In this document: positions 1-8,171 of the stretch, in pieces
How positions within the stretch are numbered: the first letter of the stretch is position 1
Layout of the letters: the number at the start of each line of letters is the position of its first letter
NCBI RefSeq assembly: GCF_035306705.1
Contig: NZ_DATGNO010000123.1
Coordinates: 1-24,620, forward strand
Direction: 5' to 3'
Source of the DNA: Xanthomarina sp035306705
GTDB taxonomy: Bacteria > Bacteroidota > Bacteroidia > Flavobacteriales > Flavobacteriaceae
DNA: 24,620 nt
Translations under genes and position numbers: made by a program
The notes under the pieces: generated by a model
The model's input: only the letters and a program-made list of their open reading frames with translations
Databases searched by the model: none
What the model was told of the DNA's origin: nothing

Positions 1-578
1 CCCATGTGAGCATGAAATGAAAGATAATATAAGGAATCTTTCGAAAGCACATCATGCGTAAAATTATAAACCAATAAAAGCCCTAATCCAGTGGTTAAAA
101 TGAGCCAGAACGAAGCAGTAATTGCGAACATGGCATGCACATTTCCCTTTTTACTTTTAGAGATGCTAACAACAAGATTAGTGATATAAGAAATTATGGA
201 AAGATTGATAAGAATTGCTCCCGTTTGTGCGATGATACCCATATCAAATTTATAAAACGCAAAAATCAATAAGGGAATACCAACTGCGGCAAAATAGAAT
301 GATAGATGAGCCAGTACATTACTGTGTAATTTACCTTCAATCAGAACCGGAAATAGCTGATGGCTTGCGCCTAGAATAATCATTGTGCCCCAGCCCAATG
401 CCATAGTATGTGTAATAGCCAAGGTGTAGGGGTTAAAATAATGTTGGGTAAATGCATCCGTTTTTAACATCATTAATATGGTTGCTAGTAAAAATGATAC
501 TGCAGCATAGCCATAAAAAGGAATGACCACTTTATGTGATGTGTTTTTTATAGGACTGCTGCCGCTTGGAACAAACAT
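1..578 (-). CDS. Heme-copper oxidase subunit I-like membrane protein (3' end beyond window)
   Basis: The reading frame starts at the ATG at 578 and stays open to the window edge, giving about 192 residues. It begins MFVPSGSSPIKN and contains several hydrophobic segments. A His-containing helix (THTMALGWGTMIILGASHQLFP) and, near the cut end, FHAHMG resemble the short cbb3-type subunit I-like proteins found beside ric and DUF2249 genes in Bacteroidetes. His residues in such helices usually bind heme, but the partial protein does not show whether a full ligand set exists. Its start lies one base past the stop of the DUF1858/DUF2249 gene, so it is the fourth gene of that operon. A role in NO or oxygen chemistry in the inner membrane is inferred from family and context. 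An NnrS-like or purely structural membrane protein remains possible. Confidence 0.6.
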   Translation of the reverse strand, partial: MFVPSGSSPIKNTSHKVVIPFYGYAAVSFLLATILMMLKTDAFTQHYFNPYTLAITHTMALGWGTMIILGASHQLFPVLIEGKLHSNVLAHLSFYFAAVGIPLLIFAFYKFDMGIIAQTGAILINLSIISYITNLVVSISKSKKGNVHAMFAITASFWLILTTGLGLLLVYNFTHDVLSKDSLYYLSFHAHM

Positions 579-579
579 T

Positions 580-1389
580 TTAATTTCTATAGATTAAAAG
601 ATGCACATTACCATCGCTGATGTTATTAATACGGTATTCAAAGTTTTTTTCCGCCAATTCGGGCAGTAAAAAAACAGGAATACGTTTATGATATACATGC
701 AAAGCTTTATCTGAAGGTAATTTATCCAGCTCAGTTAAAATAGTGTGCATTGGGAGTGGCATCTCCAATTCCCTTACATCTATCGTTACTAAATGGTTTT
801 TATATCGATCCATAACATCATCCCATCCTTTACTTGAACTTGCTTCGGGTGTTTCTGAAATGGTATCCGTGTCCGTTTGTTTATAAAAATATGTTTCTAT
901 TAAAGCATCACTTATGACGTCTGTATAAGTAACGAATCCTTGATTTTCCAACATTTTAATCAACGGAACTGGTTCAAACGTATTAATGATTTTTAATGCT
1001 TGGCCAGATTGAACCGTTTTAATTTTGCCTAAAATTAAGCTCAGCGGATCGTTGCCTGAAGCTAGCAATTCACGCACATCAAAATCGATAATCTGTTCCT
1101 TTGTAAGTGCTGTGATAAATGCTGGCAGTTCTTTTGTTTCCTCTTCAATGGGCAGCGTTGTTTCATCAATTTCAAAGCCCAATGGCTTGAGTTTATCGAA
1201 GAAAACAGACATCTCGCAATCAGCCATTTCTGAAGCCATAGCTATAGTTGTTCGCCCAACAAATACCTTTCTCAACAAGGGATTTCTATATTTCTCAAAC
1301 TTTGAACTGATGCTGATAATCGCTTCTAATGCATCTGGATGTTCTTTTATAATTCGAGCAATTTTGGTATTGGCGTTAATTGGTTTCAT
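580..1389 (-). CDS. DUF1858 plus tandem DUF2249 domain protein
   Basis: This is a 269-residue soluble protein with no signal peptide. Residues 1-75 (KIARIIKEHPDALEAI onward) look like a DUF1858 domain. Two DUF2249-like units follow: one around residues 98-170 starting with FDVRELL, and one around 200-269 starting with IDVRELEMPLP. Both keep the LDxR-type entry strand, and the P-x-P/xPxFLLP turn takes the place of the usual NDHDPxPLYY. The TusA/SirA-like fold of DUF2249 suggests small-molecule or protein binding. Its biochemical role is unknown, although the family is regularly linked to denitrification, NO stress and heme-copper enzymes. Its ATG overlaps the stop of the upstream ric gene by one base (TAATG), which implies translational coupling. 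Confidence 0.8.
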   Translation of the reverse strand: MKPINANTKIARIIKEHPDALEAIISISSKFEKYRNPLLRKVFVGRTTIAMASEMADCEMSVFFDKLKPLGFEIDETTLPIEEETKELPAFITALTKEQIIDFDVRELLASGNDPLSLILGKIKTVQSGQALKIINTFEPVPLIKMLENQGFVTYTDVISDALIETYFYKQTDTDTISETPEASSSKGWDDVMDRYKNHLVTIDVRELEMPLPMHTILTELDKLPSDKALHVYHKRIPVFLLPELAEKNFEYRINNISDGNVHLLIYRN

Positions 1390-2339
1390 TATTCTTTTTC
1401 TAATTGAATGGCCTTTGGAAATAGAATGTTATTTTCTAAATGAATATGTAGAAGCGTGTCTTCTTCAAAATCCTTTAACATGCTATACATTAAGGTATAA
1501 CTCGCACAAGCATCATCAGGTAACACGTAGTTATTGGTGAGTTTTTTGATGCTATTCAAACTATTTCCTACGGTTTCATGCTCTTTTTCATGATTGTCAA
1601 CAATATCCTCTATCGAGTTGAAATGTGTTGCTTTTGGCTTTGGTATACTTTTATCGGCACGCGCTAACTCTTTGATATATGGAAACAGTAGCTTTTCTTC
1701 TTTTGCAATATGAGCTGTCATTTCCTCGTTTACAGCTTGAACTATATTATTGATTTCTAATAGTTCCGGATGCTGTTCGACGTGAACTTCCATGACTTTG
1801 TTGGCATATTTAGCAATGTCCGGTAAATTTTTTCTAAGATAACGGTGATGCGTGTTAACAATATAATCTACAAGGAAATCCAATTCCCATTCATCATAGG
1901 GCATAGGGTGCGAAGCTGGAACTTTATCCGTTTGCTGTAATTCTTGTTCTACTTTAGTGACATCAAGTCCTTTCTCTGCACAAGCTTCTTTTACCGTTTT
2001 TTTTCCACCACAACTAAAATCTAAGCCGTACTTTTTAAAAACTTCTGCTTTGCGTAAATCCTTTGCAGCAAGCTCTCCTAGCGTTTCATCGATTTCACCA
2101 CAAATATTCTTTCGTATTTTAACTTTCCACCATACTGGACCTTCTTCCAAATATTCCCATGTAAAAACATTCCCTCTTTCTCCAAGAAGTTGGTAATAAA
2201 GTGGTTTAGGATCGTGATCATTATGTATGGTTAAACTTTCTCCTTCATTTAACGCATCATACCGTGCAAAAATGGTAGGGTGTTTATGTTTAGGCTCTAA
2301 CAAGGTTACATTAAGAATGTTATCTACTAGTATTTCCAT
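1389..2339 (-). CDS. ric: Iron-sulfur cluster repair di-iron protein Ric (YtfE/ScdA) with N-terminal DUF2249 domain
   Basis: This 316-residue cytoplasmic protein has three parts. Residues 1-78 form a DUF2249 domain with the motif NDHDPKPLYY at 40-49. Residues about 84-135 match the ScdA_N domain (ETLGELAAKDL, then YGLDFSCGGKKT with its conserved Cys). Residues about 150-312 form a hemerythrin-like di-iron domain. Candidate iron ligands are the His of NTHHRYLRK, the His and Glu of EMTAHIAKEEKLLFP, the His of NHEKEHETVG, and the His and Glu of HIHLENNILFP, which is the complete set known from YtfE. The family repairs iron-sulfur clusters damaged by NO or peroxide. Standard Ric proteins are about 220-245 residues, so the N-terminal DUF2249 domain is an addition. 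The gene lies 33 bp after the single-domain DUF2249 gene, whose sequence closely matches this fused domain. Confidence 0.92.
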   Translation of the reverse strand: MEILVDNILNVTLLEPKHKHPTIFARYDALNEGESLTIHNDHDPKPLYYQLLGERGNVFTWEYLEEGPVWWKVKIRKNICGEIDETLGELAAKDLRKAEVFKKYGLDFSCGGKKTVKEACAEKGLDVTKVEQELQQTDKVPASHPMPYDEWELDFLVDYIVNTHHRYLRKNLPDIAKYANKVMEVHVEQHPELLEINNIVQAVNEEMTAHIAKEEKLLFPYIKELARADKSIPKPKATHFNSIEDIVDNHEKEHETVGNSLNSIKKLTNNYVLPDDACASYTLMYSMLKDFEEDTLLHIHLENNILFPKAIQLEKE

Positions 2340-2372
2340 TTTGTTGAAATTGTTTAATTAATTATTGATTAC

Positions 2373-2603
2373 TTAATTTTTGGTTATTTTTATTTTAAAC
2401 CATTCAGGGCCTTGCTCTAAATATTCCCAGGTAAAAACGTCTCCCTTTAGTTGCATAAGTTGGTAGTAAAGTGGCTTTGGATCATGGTCGTTATGCAGAA
2501 TAAAATGTTCTCCAGGTTTAAGTTCATCATAACGTGCAAATATGGTAGCATGTTTTATTCTTGGCTCTAGAAGCGTTGCATTTAGTATGTTTGAATTTTC
2601 CAT
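2373..2603 (-). CDS. Single-domain DUF2249 protein
   Basis: This 76-residue protein is one DUF2249 unit. It carries NDHDPKPLYYQL near residues 39-50 and ends with the typical FTWEYLEQGPEWFKIKI strand-turn-strand. It is a clear paralogue of the N-terminal domain of the following Ric protein: both share ILNxTLLEPxxKHxTIFARYD, which suggests a recent duplication. It is the first gene of the minus-strand operon and is read from the promoter at 2756-2788. Its function is not known. A partner role for Ric, or a binding protein for a small ligand through the acidic NDHD loop, is an inference. Confidence 0.85.
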   Translation of the reverse strand: MENSNILNATLLEPRIKHATIFARYDELKPGEHFILHNDHDPKPLYYQLMQLKGDVFTWEYLEQGPEWFKIKITKN

Positions 2604-2755
2604 TTTTATTTTATTTAATTATTAGGTGTTTAGTTTAATTATAATAGGTGCTAGATGTTTTATGTGGCAAATATTCTTGTTGTTTTTTGATTTCAATACG
2701 TGGATTTATCATTTTTTAATTACGTTTTAGAGATCAACTTTATTAATTCTAGGTG

Positions 2756-2788
2756 CAAATTTAAGCAAAATTTCTTATTAAGGACAAA
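2756..2788 (-). promoter_or_regulatory. Promoter of the DUF2249-ric operon
   Basis: On the minus strand, TAAATTTG (2763 to 2756) matches the Bacteroidetes -7 element TAnnTTTG. TTTG (2788 to 2785) matches the -33 element, with a 21-base spacer. The -33 element lies inside the 14-bp palindrome at 2782-2795, so a protein bound there would directly control this promoter. Confidence 0.6.
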
Positions 2789-2795
2789 TTTGTCC
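2782..2795. promoter_or_regulatory. Palindromic operator GGACAAATTTGTCC between divergent promoters
   Basis: GGACAAATTTGTCC is a perfect 14-bp inverted repeat. Read as GGACA-N4-TGTCC, it has the same length and half-site spacing as an FNR box (TTGAT-N4-ATCAA). It covers the -33 element of the leftward promoter and ends eight bases before the rightward -33 element. A Crp/Fnr-type, NO- or oxygen-responsive regulator is likely but not shown. Confidence 0.6.
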
Positions 2796-2802
2796 GATAT
2801 AA

Positions 2803-2835
2803 TTTGTGTCGTGTGAATGAAACTATTTATCTTTG
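2803..2835 (+). promoter_or_regulatory. Promoter of the three-unit DUF2249 gene
   Basis: TTTG (2803-2806) and TATCTTTG (2828-2835) match the Bacteroidetes -33 and -7 elements with a 21-base spacer. The predicted transcript starts near 2841, about 75 bases before the coding start. Confidence 0.6.
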
Positions 2836-2915
2836 CCTTTGATTTAATTTTTTTCTTAATAGAAAGAATAAATCAGCAATAAAAAATAAAAATTCACACT
2901 TTAAAAAAAAGTACT

Positions 2916-3668
2916 TTGGATACAAAAACACAAGCAGAAGCATTAGATATGCGCATACATATTCCTATTGAAAGACATAGAAGATTACTTTTACTTTTTA
3001 AGGAATTACCCGTTGATGACAGTTTTGTTTTTATCAACGATCATGACCCTATTCCGCTCTATTACGAGTTCCGCTCCATTTATGGCGATGTAGTTGGATG
3101 GGAATATCTCAACCGAGGGGGAAGAGAATGGACTGTGAAAGTGACTCGTACCGAGGCATCACAAGGCAGAGAATTTACAGATATTTCAACATTGCTCGAT
3201 CTTCGGAAAGCTGATGAGAAAGAATGGAAGCAAATCGTATTTCATCGTTATGGCATGATGGAGCCAGGGGATATTATGGAAATAATTGCTGCTGAAAATC
3301 CAAAGGAAATCCACGATATTTTTACTCAGAAATTTGAAGGGCAACATTCTTGGACCTATAAAAAGCAAGAGCCAAATGAATACGTTGTACATATCACTAA
3401 AAAAGTTAAAAGCGGATTAGGAGATGATGGTTATGCTATTGTGAATGAATTTGATCTACGTCCTTTTCCACCAACAGAGCGCCATGAAATGTTTTATAAA
3501 GCATTTGCTGATACAAAACCGGGTGAAGCTTTTGAATTCATCAACGATCATGATCCCATACCTCTTTATTACCAGATGGAAGCAGAAAGTGATGATCTTT
3601 TTAGATGGGAATATATTGAAAAAGGTCCGGACGAATGGAAGGTCAGAGTCATCAAAACAAAAGAATAA
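2916..3668 (+). CDS. Three-unit DUF2249 protein
   Basis: This 250-residue soluble protein consists of three DUF2249-like units. The first and third carry the full signature INDHDPIPLYY (around residues 40-50 and 210-220) and a WEYxxxGxxEWxVxV ending. The middle unit keeps LLDLR and the final YVVHITKK strand but has NPKEIHDIF where NDHDPxPLYY should be. The TTG start at 2916 is preferred over the ATG at 2949. The later start would remove the ALDMR strand that opens the first domain, and its counterparts FDLR and LLDLR are present in the other two units. The gene is divergent from the DUF2249-ric operon and shares its control region. It probably belongs to the same stress response. The molecular function is unknown. 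Confidence 0.82.
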   Translation: MDTKTQAEALDMRIHIPIERHRRLLLLFKELPVDDSFVFINDHDPIPLYYEFRSIYGDVVGWEYLNRGGREWTVKVTRTEASQGREFTDISTLLDLRKADEKEWKQIVFHRYGMMEPGDIMEIIAAENPKEIHDIFTQKFEGQHSWTYKKQEPNEYVVHITKKVKSGLGDDGYAIVNEFDLRPFPPTERHEMFYKAFADTKPGEAFEFINDHDPIPLYYQMEAESDDLFRWEYIEKGPDEWKVRVIKTKE

Positions 3669-3675
3669 GTATTTA

Positions 3676-3701
3676 GGGAGCCAATAAGGTTCCTTTTTTT
3701 A
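3676..3701 (+). terminator. Rho-independent terminator after the three-unit DUF2249 gene
   Basis: AGGGAGCC and GGTTCCTT pair across an AATAA loop (eight pairs, two of them G-T), followed by a run of seven T. It lies a few bases after the TAA of the DUF2249 gene and before the convergent hemerythrin gene. Confidence 0.65.
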
Positions 3702-3721
3702 TGAACGCTTTTTAAATGCTT

Positions 3722-4249
3722 CTATTTTTTTTGACTTTCAGCGTTTCGAAGCATTTCATCATAATCATAACCCGCTCTTTCCAAAGCACGCCTGGCCGAA
3801 GCCATTGCTATTGGTGCCGGATTGGGAGGGTGAACAGGAACTTCCTTTGTTGCCATGAGTTGTTCTAAAATTTCTTGTGTTTGTTCATGGGTCAAGCGCT
3901 CACAAACATCATATAATCCTCCTGGTTCTTCTTCAGCCAGATCATGTTTATCCAAAAGATACCTTATCACTTTTATTAGGGACAAAGTTGGGGGAGGCAC
4001 CATTAAGGCGGTCAGGGCTCCATGTTCAAGTCGGTATTGAGGAAGGAGTTCTTTCATCACCTCAGGATTTGCCTTTTTTGCTGCTGGAAAAAGAATTTTT
4101 TCTTCCATTTTGATATGTCGCAACAATTGGGTTCGAAATTGATGATAATAATCCATTTCAATCTCACCCGATTTTTTCGTCGCATTAATCAACAATTTCT
4201 CAATGCGATGATGATCTTCTGTGAAAAATTGGTGTATGGGTTTGTTCAT
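3722..4249 (-). CDS. Hemerythrin-like HHE cation-binding protein
   Basis: This 175-residue cytoplasmic protein has a four-helix hemerythrin-like domain in its first 125 residues. Putative di-iron ligands are H13/H14 (EDHHRIE), H45 and E49 (RHIKMEEKILFP), H76 (LEHGALT), and H102 and E106 (DKHDLAEEE). This is the complete pattern expected for a functional di-iron site. The C-terminal 45 residues are Pro- and Ala-rich, then helical (PPNPAPIAMASARRALERAGYD). Such proteins bind O2, NO or iron. Its place next to ric and DUF2249 genes supports a role in NO or oxygen handling. It is transcribed on its own towards the convergent DUF2249 gene, with an inverted repeat and a -7-like element upstream. Confidence 0.88.
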   Translation of the reverse strand: MNKPIHQFFTEDHHRIEKLLINATKKSGEIEMDYYHQFRTQLLRHIKMEEKILFPAAKKANPEVMKELLPQYRLEHGALTALMVPPPTLSLIKVIRYLLDKHDLAEEEPGGLYDVCERLTHEQTQEILEQLMATKEVPVHPPNPAPIAMASARRALERAGYDYDEMLRNAESQKK

Positions 4250-4275
4250 AGATTCTTAATTGATAACCAATCAAG

Positions 4276-4296
4276 ACAAATATACAAAGTATTTGT
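4276..4296 (-). promoter_or_regulatory. Inverted repeat and -7-like element upstream of the hemerythrin gene
   Basis: ACAAATA (4276-4282) and TATTTGT (4290-4296) form a perfect 7-bp inverted repeat with a 7-base gap. The left arm overlaps TATATTTG read on the minus strand (4284 to 4277), a perfect TAnnTTTG -7 element 28 bases before the hemerythrin start. No good -33 element is seen, which would fit an activator-dependent promoter. Confidence 0.4.
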
Positions 4297-4593
4297 AAAC
4301 AGCTTAAACCTTCAATTGAATTAAAAAAAGAGTGGTTTTATATTTTAAGAACAGGAGGTATTATGTTGAAATAAGAGAACTATCTTCAAGCTAGAAGCTG
4401 TGGAACGTTAAAAAATGTGAGATAAAAACAGAACAGTCGATTCGAGAAGAAAATGAACTGCGAGAGTAACTTATACGTTGTAATTGCTTAAATAGAGAGC
4501 TATTATTGATAATAAATTTTAGATAACTATTCAAATTCAGTTAAAAGAAAATATCTCGTCCAATAATACAAGTCTTCGCCACTTGGATGCAAA
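4297..4593. other. Non-coding stretch upstream of pta
   Basis: No convincing gene is present; only ORFs under about 15 codons occur. It must hold the pta promoter. TACTTTTG at 4602-4609 matches the -7 consensus but lacks a well-spaced -33. No copy of the 16-bp palindrome found further right was seen here. Confidence 0.5.
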
Positions 4594-4623
4594 ATGTTTC
4601 ATACTTTTGTCAAAATTTTAAAA

Positions 4624-6717
4624 ATGAACAAAGCCATCTATATTGCCACTGCAGAACCTAATAGTGGTAAGTCTATTGTCTCATTAGGGTTGATGCAATC
4701 TCTATTGGGGAAGGCAGCCAAAGTAGGCTATTTTAGACCTATTATTGACGACTTTAACCCCGGGGAAATAGACAATCATATAAATACGGTTTCCACCTAT
4801 TTCAACTTAGATATAAAATTTGAAGATGCCTACGCCTTTAGAAGAAGTGAGGTCATCAAGATGAAGAATGAAAACAAGGATGGTGAAATAATTGGGAAGA
4901 TTATTGAAAAATTTAAAGCCCTTGAAGATCGTTTTGATTTCGTTTTAGTGGAAGGCACAAGCTTTACTGGTGATGGTTCCATTATGGAATTTGATTTTAA
5001 TGTTTTAATTGCCAAGAACCTTGGAGTGCCCGCCATTATATTAGCGAGTGGTGTTGGAAAAACATTAGACGAATTTGTGGGTAACTTACAAATGGCTTTC
5101 GATTCATTTAGGGATAAAGGTGTTCAAGTTTTAGCGGTTATAGCCAATAAAGTGGAGTTTAAAAACCAGGCCTTGGTGGTTACTGAATTGCAAAAATACT
5201 TACCATCGGAAGTGATTGTAAATGCAATTCCGCTAAATCCTATTTTATCACATCCTTCCATCAAGGAAATTGTGGACACGTTGGATGCAAAAGTTCTTTT
5301 TGGAGAAGCCCATGTAAACAATCAAGCGGGTAATTTTAGTGTGGGTGCTATGCAACTTCATAACTATCTTGTTCATTTAAAGGAAAATGCTTTGGTAATT
5401 ACGCCTGGAGATAGAGCCGATATTATTTTAGGAGCTTTGCAGGCAAATATTTCAGATAATTATCCGTCTATTTCGGGAATCGTCCTTACAGGCGGTTTAA
5501 TACCCGAAGATTCCATTATTAAACTTATTGAAGGGCTATCAGCGGTTGTTCCTATTATTTCAGTACAAGGAGGTACATTTTCTGTAACCAATAGTCTTGG
5601 AAATATAAAGTCGCAAATTTATGCCCAAAACACTGAAAAGATCACACTTTCTATCAAGGATTTTGAAAAGTATGTAGACATTGATGCATTAATCGAACGT
5701 CTTATTACCTTCAAAACAAATGGAATTACGCCTAGAATGTTTCAGTATAACTTATTGAAAAAAGCAAAAGCCAATAAAAAGCATATTGTATTACCCGAAG
5801 GATTGGATGAACGTATTTTACGAGCAACCAAACGACTGGTAGAGCTAGATGTTGTAAAAATCACTTTACTTGGAGATAAAAAGGAGATTGAGGAAAAACT
5901 AACTACGCACGATATTGCATTGGATCTAAACAAAATCAATATTATAAACCCTAGTGAATCTGTTTATTTCGACGATTATGCAGAAACTCTTTACGAACTT
6001 AGAAAACACAAAAACGTAAATCTGGCAATGGCTAAAGATTTAATGATAGATGTGTCTTATTTTGGCACCATGATGGTTTATAAGGGCCATGCAGATGGGA
6101 TGGTTTCAGGAGCAGCTCATACTACCCAACACACCATTATTCCAGCGCTTCAGTTTATAAAAACAAAACCAGAAGCTTCCATTGTTTCTTCTGTGTTTTT
6201 TATGCTTTTGGAAGATCGCGTTTCTGTGTATGGAGATTGTGCAATCAATCCGAATCCAACAGCGGAGCAATTGGCTGAAATCGCTATTTCATCGGCAGCA
6301 ACCAGTTTGGCTTTCGAGATTGAACCTAAAATTGCCATGTTGTCCTATTCGTCAGGAGCTTCAGGTGTTGGAGAAGATGTAGAAAGAGTACGAAAAGCAA
6401 CAGCAATTGTGAGGGAAAAAAGACCGGACCTAAAAGTGGAAGGTCCCATTCAATATGATGCAGCAGTAGACATTGCCGTTGGTAAGTCTAAAATGCCAGA
6501 CTCTGAAGTTGCCGGACAAGCCAATGTGTTTATTTTTCCAGATTTAAATACAGGAAACAACACCTATAAAGCAGTACAACGAGAAACCAAGGCATTAGCT
6601 ATTGGACCCATAATTCAAGGATTAAACAAACCTGTTAACGATTTAAGCCGAGGCTGTACCACAGACGATATTTTCAACACCGTAATTGTAACTGCAATTC
6701 AAGCACAAGACATTTAA
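4624..6717 (+). CDS. pta: Phosphate acetyltransferase (long form with P-loop and DRTGG domains)
   Basis: Pta converts acetyl-CoA and phosphate to acetyl phosphate and CoA in the cytoplasm. The protein is about 697 residues and has the long bacterial layout: a BioD-like P-loop domain (IATAEPNSGKS at the N-terminus), a DRTGG domain in the middle, and a C-terminal PTA_PTB catalytic domain (ANKKHIVLPEGLDERILRA; later SYSSGASGVGEDVERVRKA and GPIQYDAAVD). An in-frame ATG at 4594 would add ten residues. The ATG at 4624 (MNKAIYIATAEP) is preferred because the P-loop strand starts at once in related proteins and a -7-like TACTTTTG lies between the two ATGs. The ackA gene follows after 13 bases, forming the usual pta-ackA operon for fermentative or overflow acetate production with ATP gain. 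Confidence 0.95.
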   Translation: MNKAIYIATAEPNSGKSIVSLGLMQSLLGKAAKVGYFRPIIDDFNPGEIDNHINTVSTYFNLDIKFEDAYAFRRSEVIKMKNENKDGEIIGKIIEKFKALEDRFDFVLVEGTSFTGDGSIMEFDFNVLIAKNLGVPAIILASGVGKTLDEFVGNLQMAFDSFRDKGVQVLAVIANKVEFKNQALVVTELQKYLPSEVIVNAIPLNPILSHPSIKEIVDTLDAKVLFGEAHVNNQAGNFSVGAMQLHNYLVHLKENALVITPGDRADIILGALQANISDNYPSISGIVLTGGLIPEDSIIKLIEGLSAVVPIISVQGGTFSVTNSLGNIKSQIYAQNTEKITLSIKDFEKYVDIDALIERLITFKTNGITPRMFQYNLLKKAKANKKHIVLPEGLDERILRATKRLVELDVVKITLLGDKKEIEEKLTTHDIALDLNKINIINPSESVYFDDYAETLYELRKHKNVNLAMAKDLMIDVSYFGTMMVYKGHADGMVSGAAHTTQHTIIPALQFIKTKPEASIVSSVFFMLLEDRVSVYGDCAINPNPTAEQLAEIAISSAATSLAFEIEPKIAMLSYSSGASGVGEDVERVRKATAIVREKRPDLKVEGPIQYDAAVDIAVGKSKMPDSEVAGQANVFIFPDLNTGNNTYKAVQRETKALAIGPIIQGLNKPVNDLSRGCTTDDIFNTVIVTAIQAQDI

Positions 6718-6730
6718 AAAATAAAAACCT

Positions 6731-7915
6731 ATGAACATATTAATAATTAACTCTGGAAGCTCTTCTATAAAATTTCAGTTAATAGAAATGCCTTCCGAAG
6801 CCTTGATATGTAGTGGATTAGTAGAGCGAATTGGCCATAAAGATGCCAGTTTGAATTATAAGACAAATTCTGTTTCCATTCAACAAACAGATAAAATAAG
6901 GACGCACAAGGAAGGCCTGCATAAAATTGTAAAATTATTGCTAGATCCTGAAAAAGGTGTTATTGAGAGTACAAATGATATTAAAATTGTTGGGCATCGT
7001 GTGGTTCATGGTGGAAATTCATTTTCAAATACCACTTTAATCACTGCAGAAGTGAAGCAAGATATTCAAAAATATGCTGCTTTGGCACCTTTGCATAATC
7101 CAGGGAATCTAGAAGGCATTCTTGTTGCTGAAGAGGTTTTTCCTTTGGCAAAACAAGTTGCCGTTTTCGACACTGCTTTTCATCAAACCATTCCTGAAGT
7201 AGCCAATAAGTACGCAATTCCTAATAATTTTTATGAAGAACAAGGTATTCAGGTTTATGGTTTCCACGGAACAAGTCACCAATATGTTTCCGAAAAAGCT
7301 ATTGCCTATTTAAAACTCAAAACATCCAAAATTATTTCCATTCACTTAGGCAATGGATGCAGTATGACGGCCATTATGGATGGTAAAAGTATGGACCATA
7401 GTTTAGGCTTTACACCTTCCAATGGTTTGATTATGGGAACGAGAAGTGGCGATATAGACCATGGGATTATTTACCATTTAGTCAATAATTTAGCCTATAG
7501 TATGGATGAAGTTAAGGATCTGCTCACAAATAAAAGTGGCATGTTGGGGCTTACTGGACACAGTGATTTAAGAGATATTGAGGCTGCAGCTGAAAAAGGA
7601 AATAAAGAGTGTATTCTCGCTTTAAACATGAACGCTTACCGTATTAAAAAATATATTGGCGCTTATGTTGCGGCAATGAACGGTTTGGATGCTATTATTT
7701 TTACAGCTGGAATAGGTGAGAATTCTAACATGATACGAAAACTGGTGTGCGCAGAAATGGATTACTTCGGAATTGTTTTAGACGAAGCTAAAAACGAATT
7801 AAGATCCAAAGAATTACGAGAAATAAGCAGCTCTAACTCCAAAGTGAAAATCCTAGTCATTCCTACTAATGAAGAATTGGAGATTGCCAAACAAGCCTTT
7901 AACTTATTGAAATAA
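6731..7915 (+). CDS. ackA: Acetate kinase
   Basis: AckA converts acetyl phosphate and ADP to acetate and ATP. The protein has 394 residues, the normal length for the ASKHA-fold family. Signatures are NILIINSGSSSIKFQL at the N-terminus (phosphate-1 loop), VGHRVVHGG (catalytic Arg region), FDTAFHQTIP, YGFHGTSHQYVS, IIMGTRSGDIDHG and, near the C-terminus, FTAGIGENS (adenosine site). The gene is complete and co-oriented with pta, 13 bases downstream. No terminator is obvious after the stop. In this neighbourhood of NO and oxygen stress genes, the pair could support energy conservation when respiration is limited, but that is inference. Confidence 0.97.
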   Translation: MNILIINSGSSSIKFQLIEMPSEALICSGLVERIGHKDASLNYKTNSVSIQQTDKIRTHKEGLHKIVKLLLDPEKGVIESTNDIKIVGHRVVHGGNSFSNTTLITAEVKQDIQKYAALAPLHNPGNLEGILVAEEVFPLAKQVAVFDTAFHQTIPEVANKYAIPNNFYEEQGIQVYGFHGTSHQYVSEKAIAYLKLKTSKIISIHLGNGCSMTAIMDGKSMDHSLGFTPSNGLIMGTRSGDIDHGIIYHLVNNLAYSMDEVKDLLTNKSGMLGLTGHSDLRDIEAAAEKGNKECILALNMNAYRIKKYIGAYVAAMNGLDAIIFTAGIGENSNMIRKLVCAEMDYFGIVLDEAKNELRSKELREISSSNSKVKILVIPTNEELEIAKQAFNLLK

Positions 7916-8171
7916 TTTTTATTCGGCTAGTGTTTTTATTGGACCTGTGTCTATTTAGATTATTATCAAGAGGATATTGAAGAAAGAATTTGATGGAATA
8001 AGTAATGTATATCGACTCCCAATTAATGGCTAACGTTTTTATACCAAAAGATTGTTTTTAAAATAATGGATTATAAATTTACGCATTGATTTATATACTT
8101 AACGCAATAGAGTTAATAATGCTAATTGAAATCACAATTTTTTCTAACTTGCAAATGGTTAAATAAAACGC

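Noticed and set aside
1025..1540. 171-codon plus-strand ORF
   Set aside because: It is antisense to the DUF2249 and ric genes, which have clear domain content; its low-complexity Ser/Ile-rich sequence is typical of a shadow frame.
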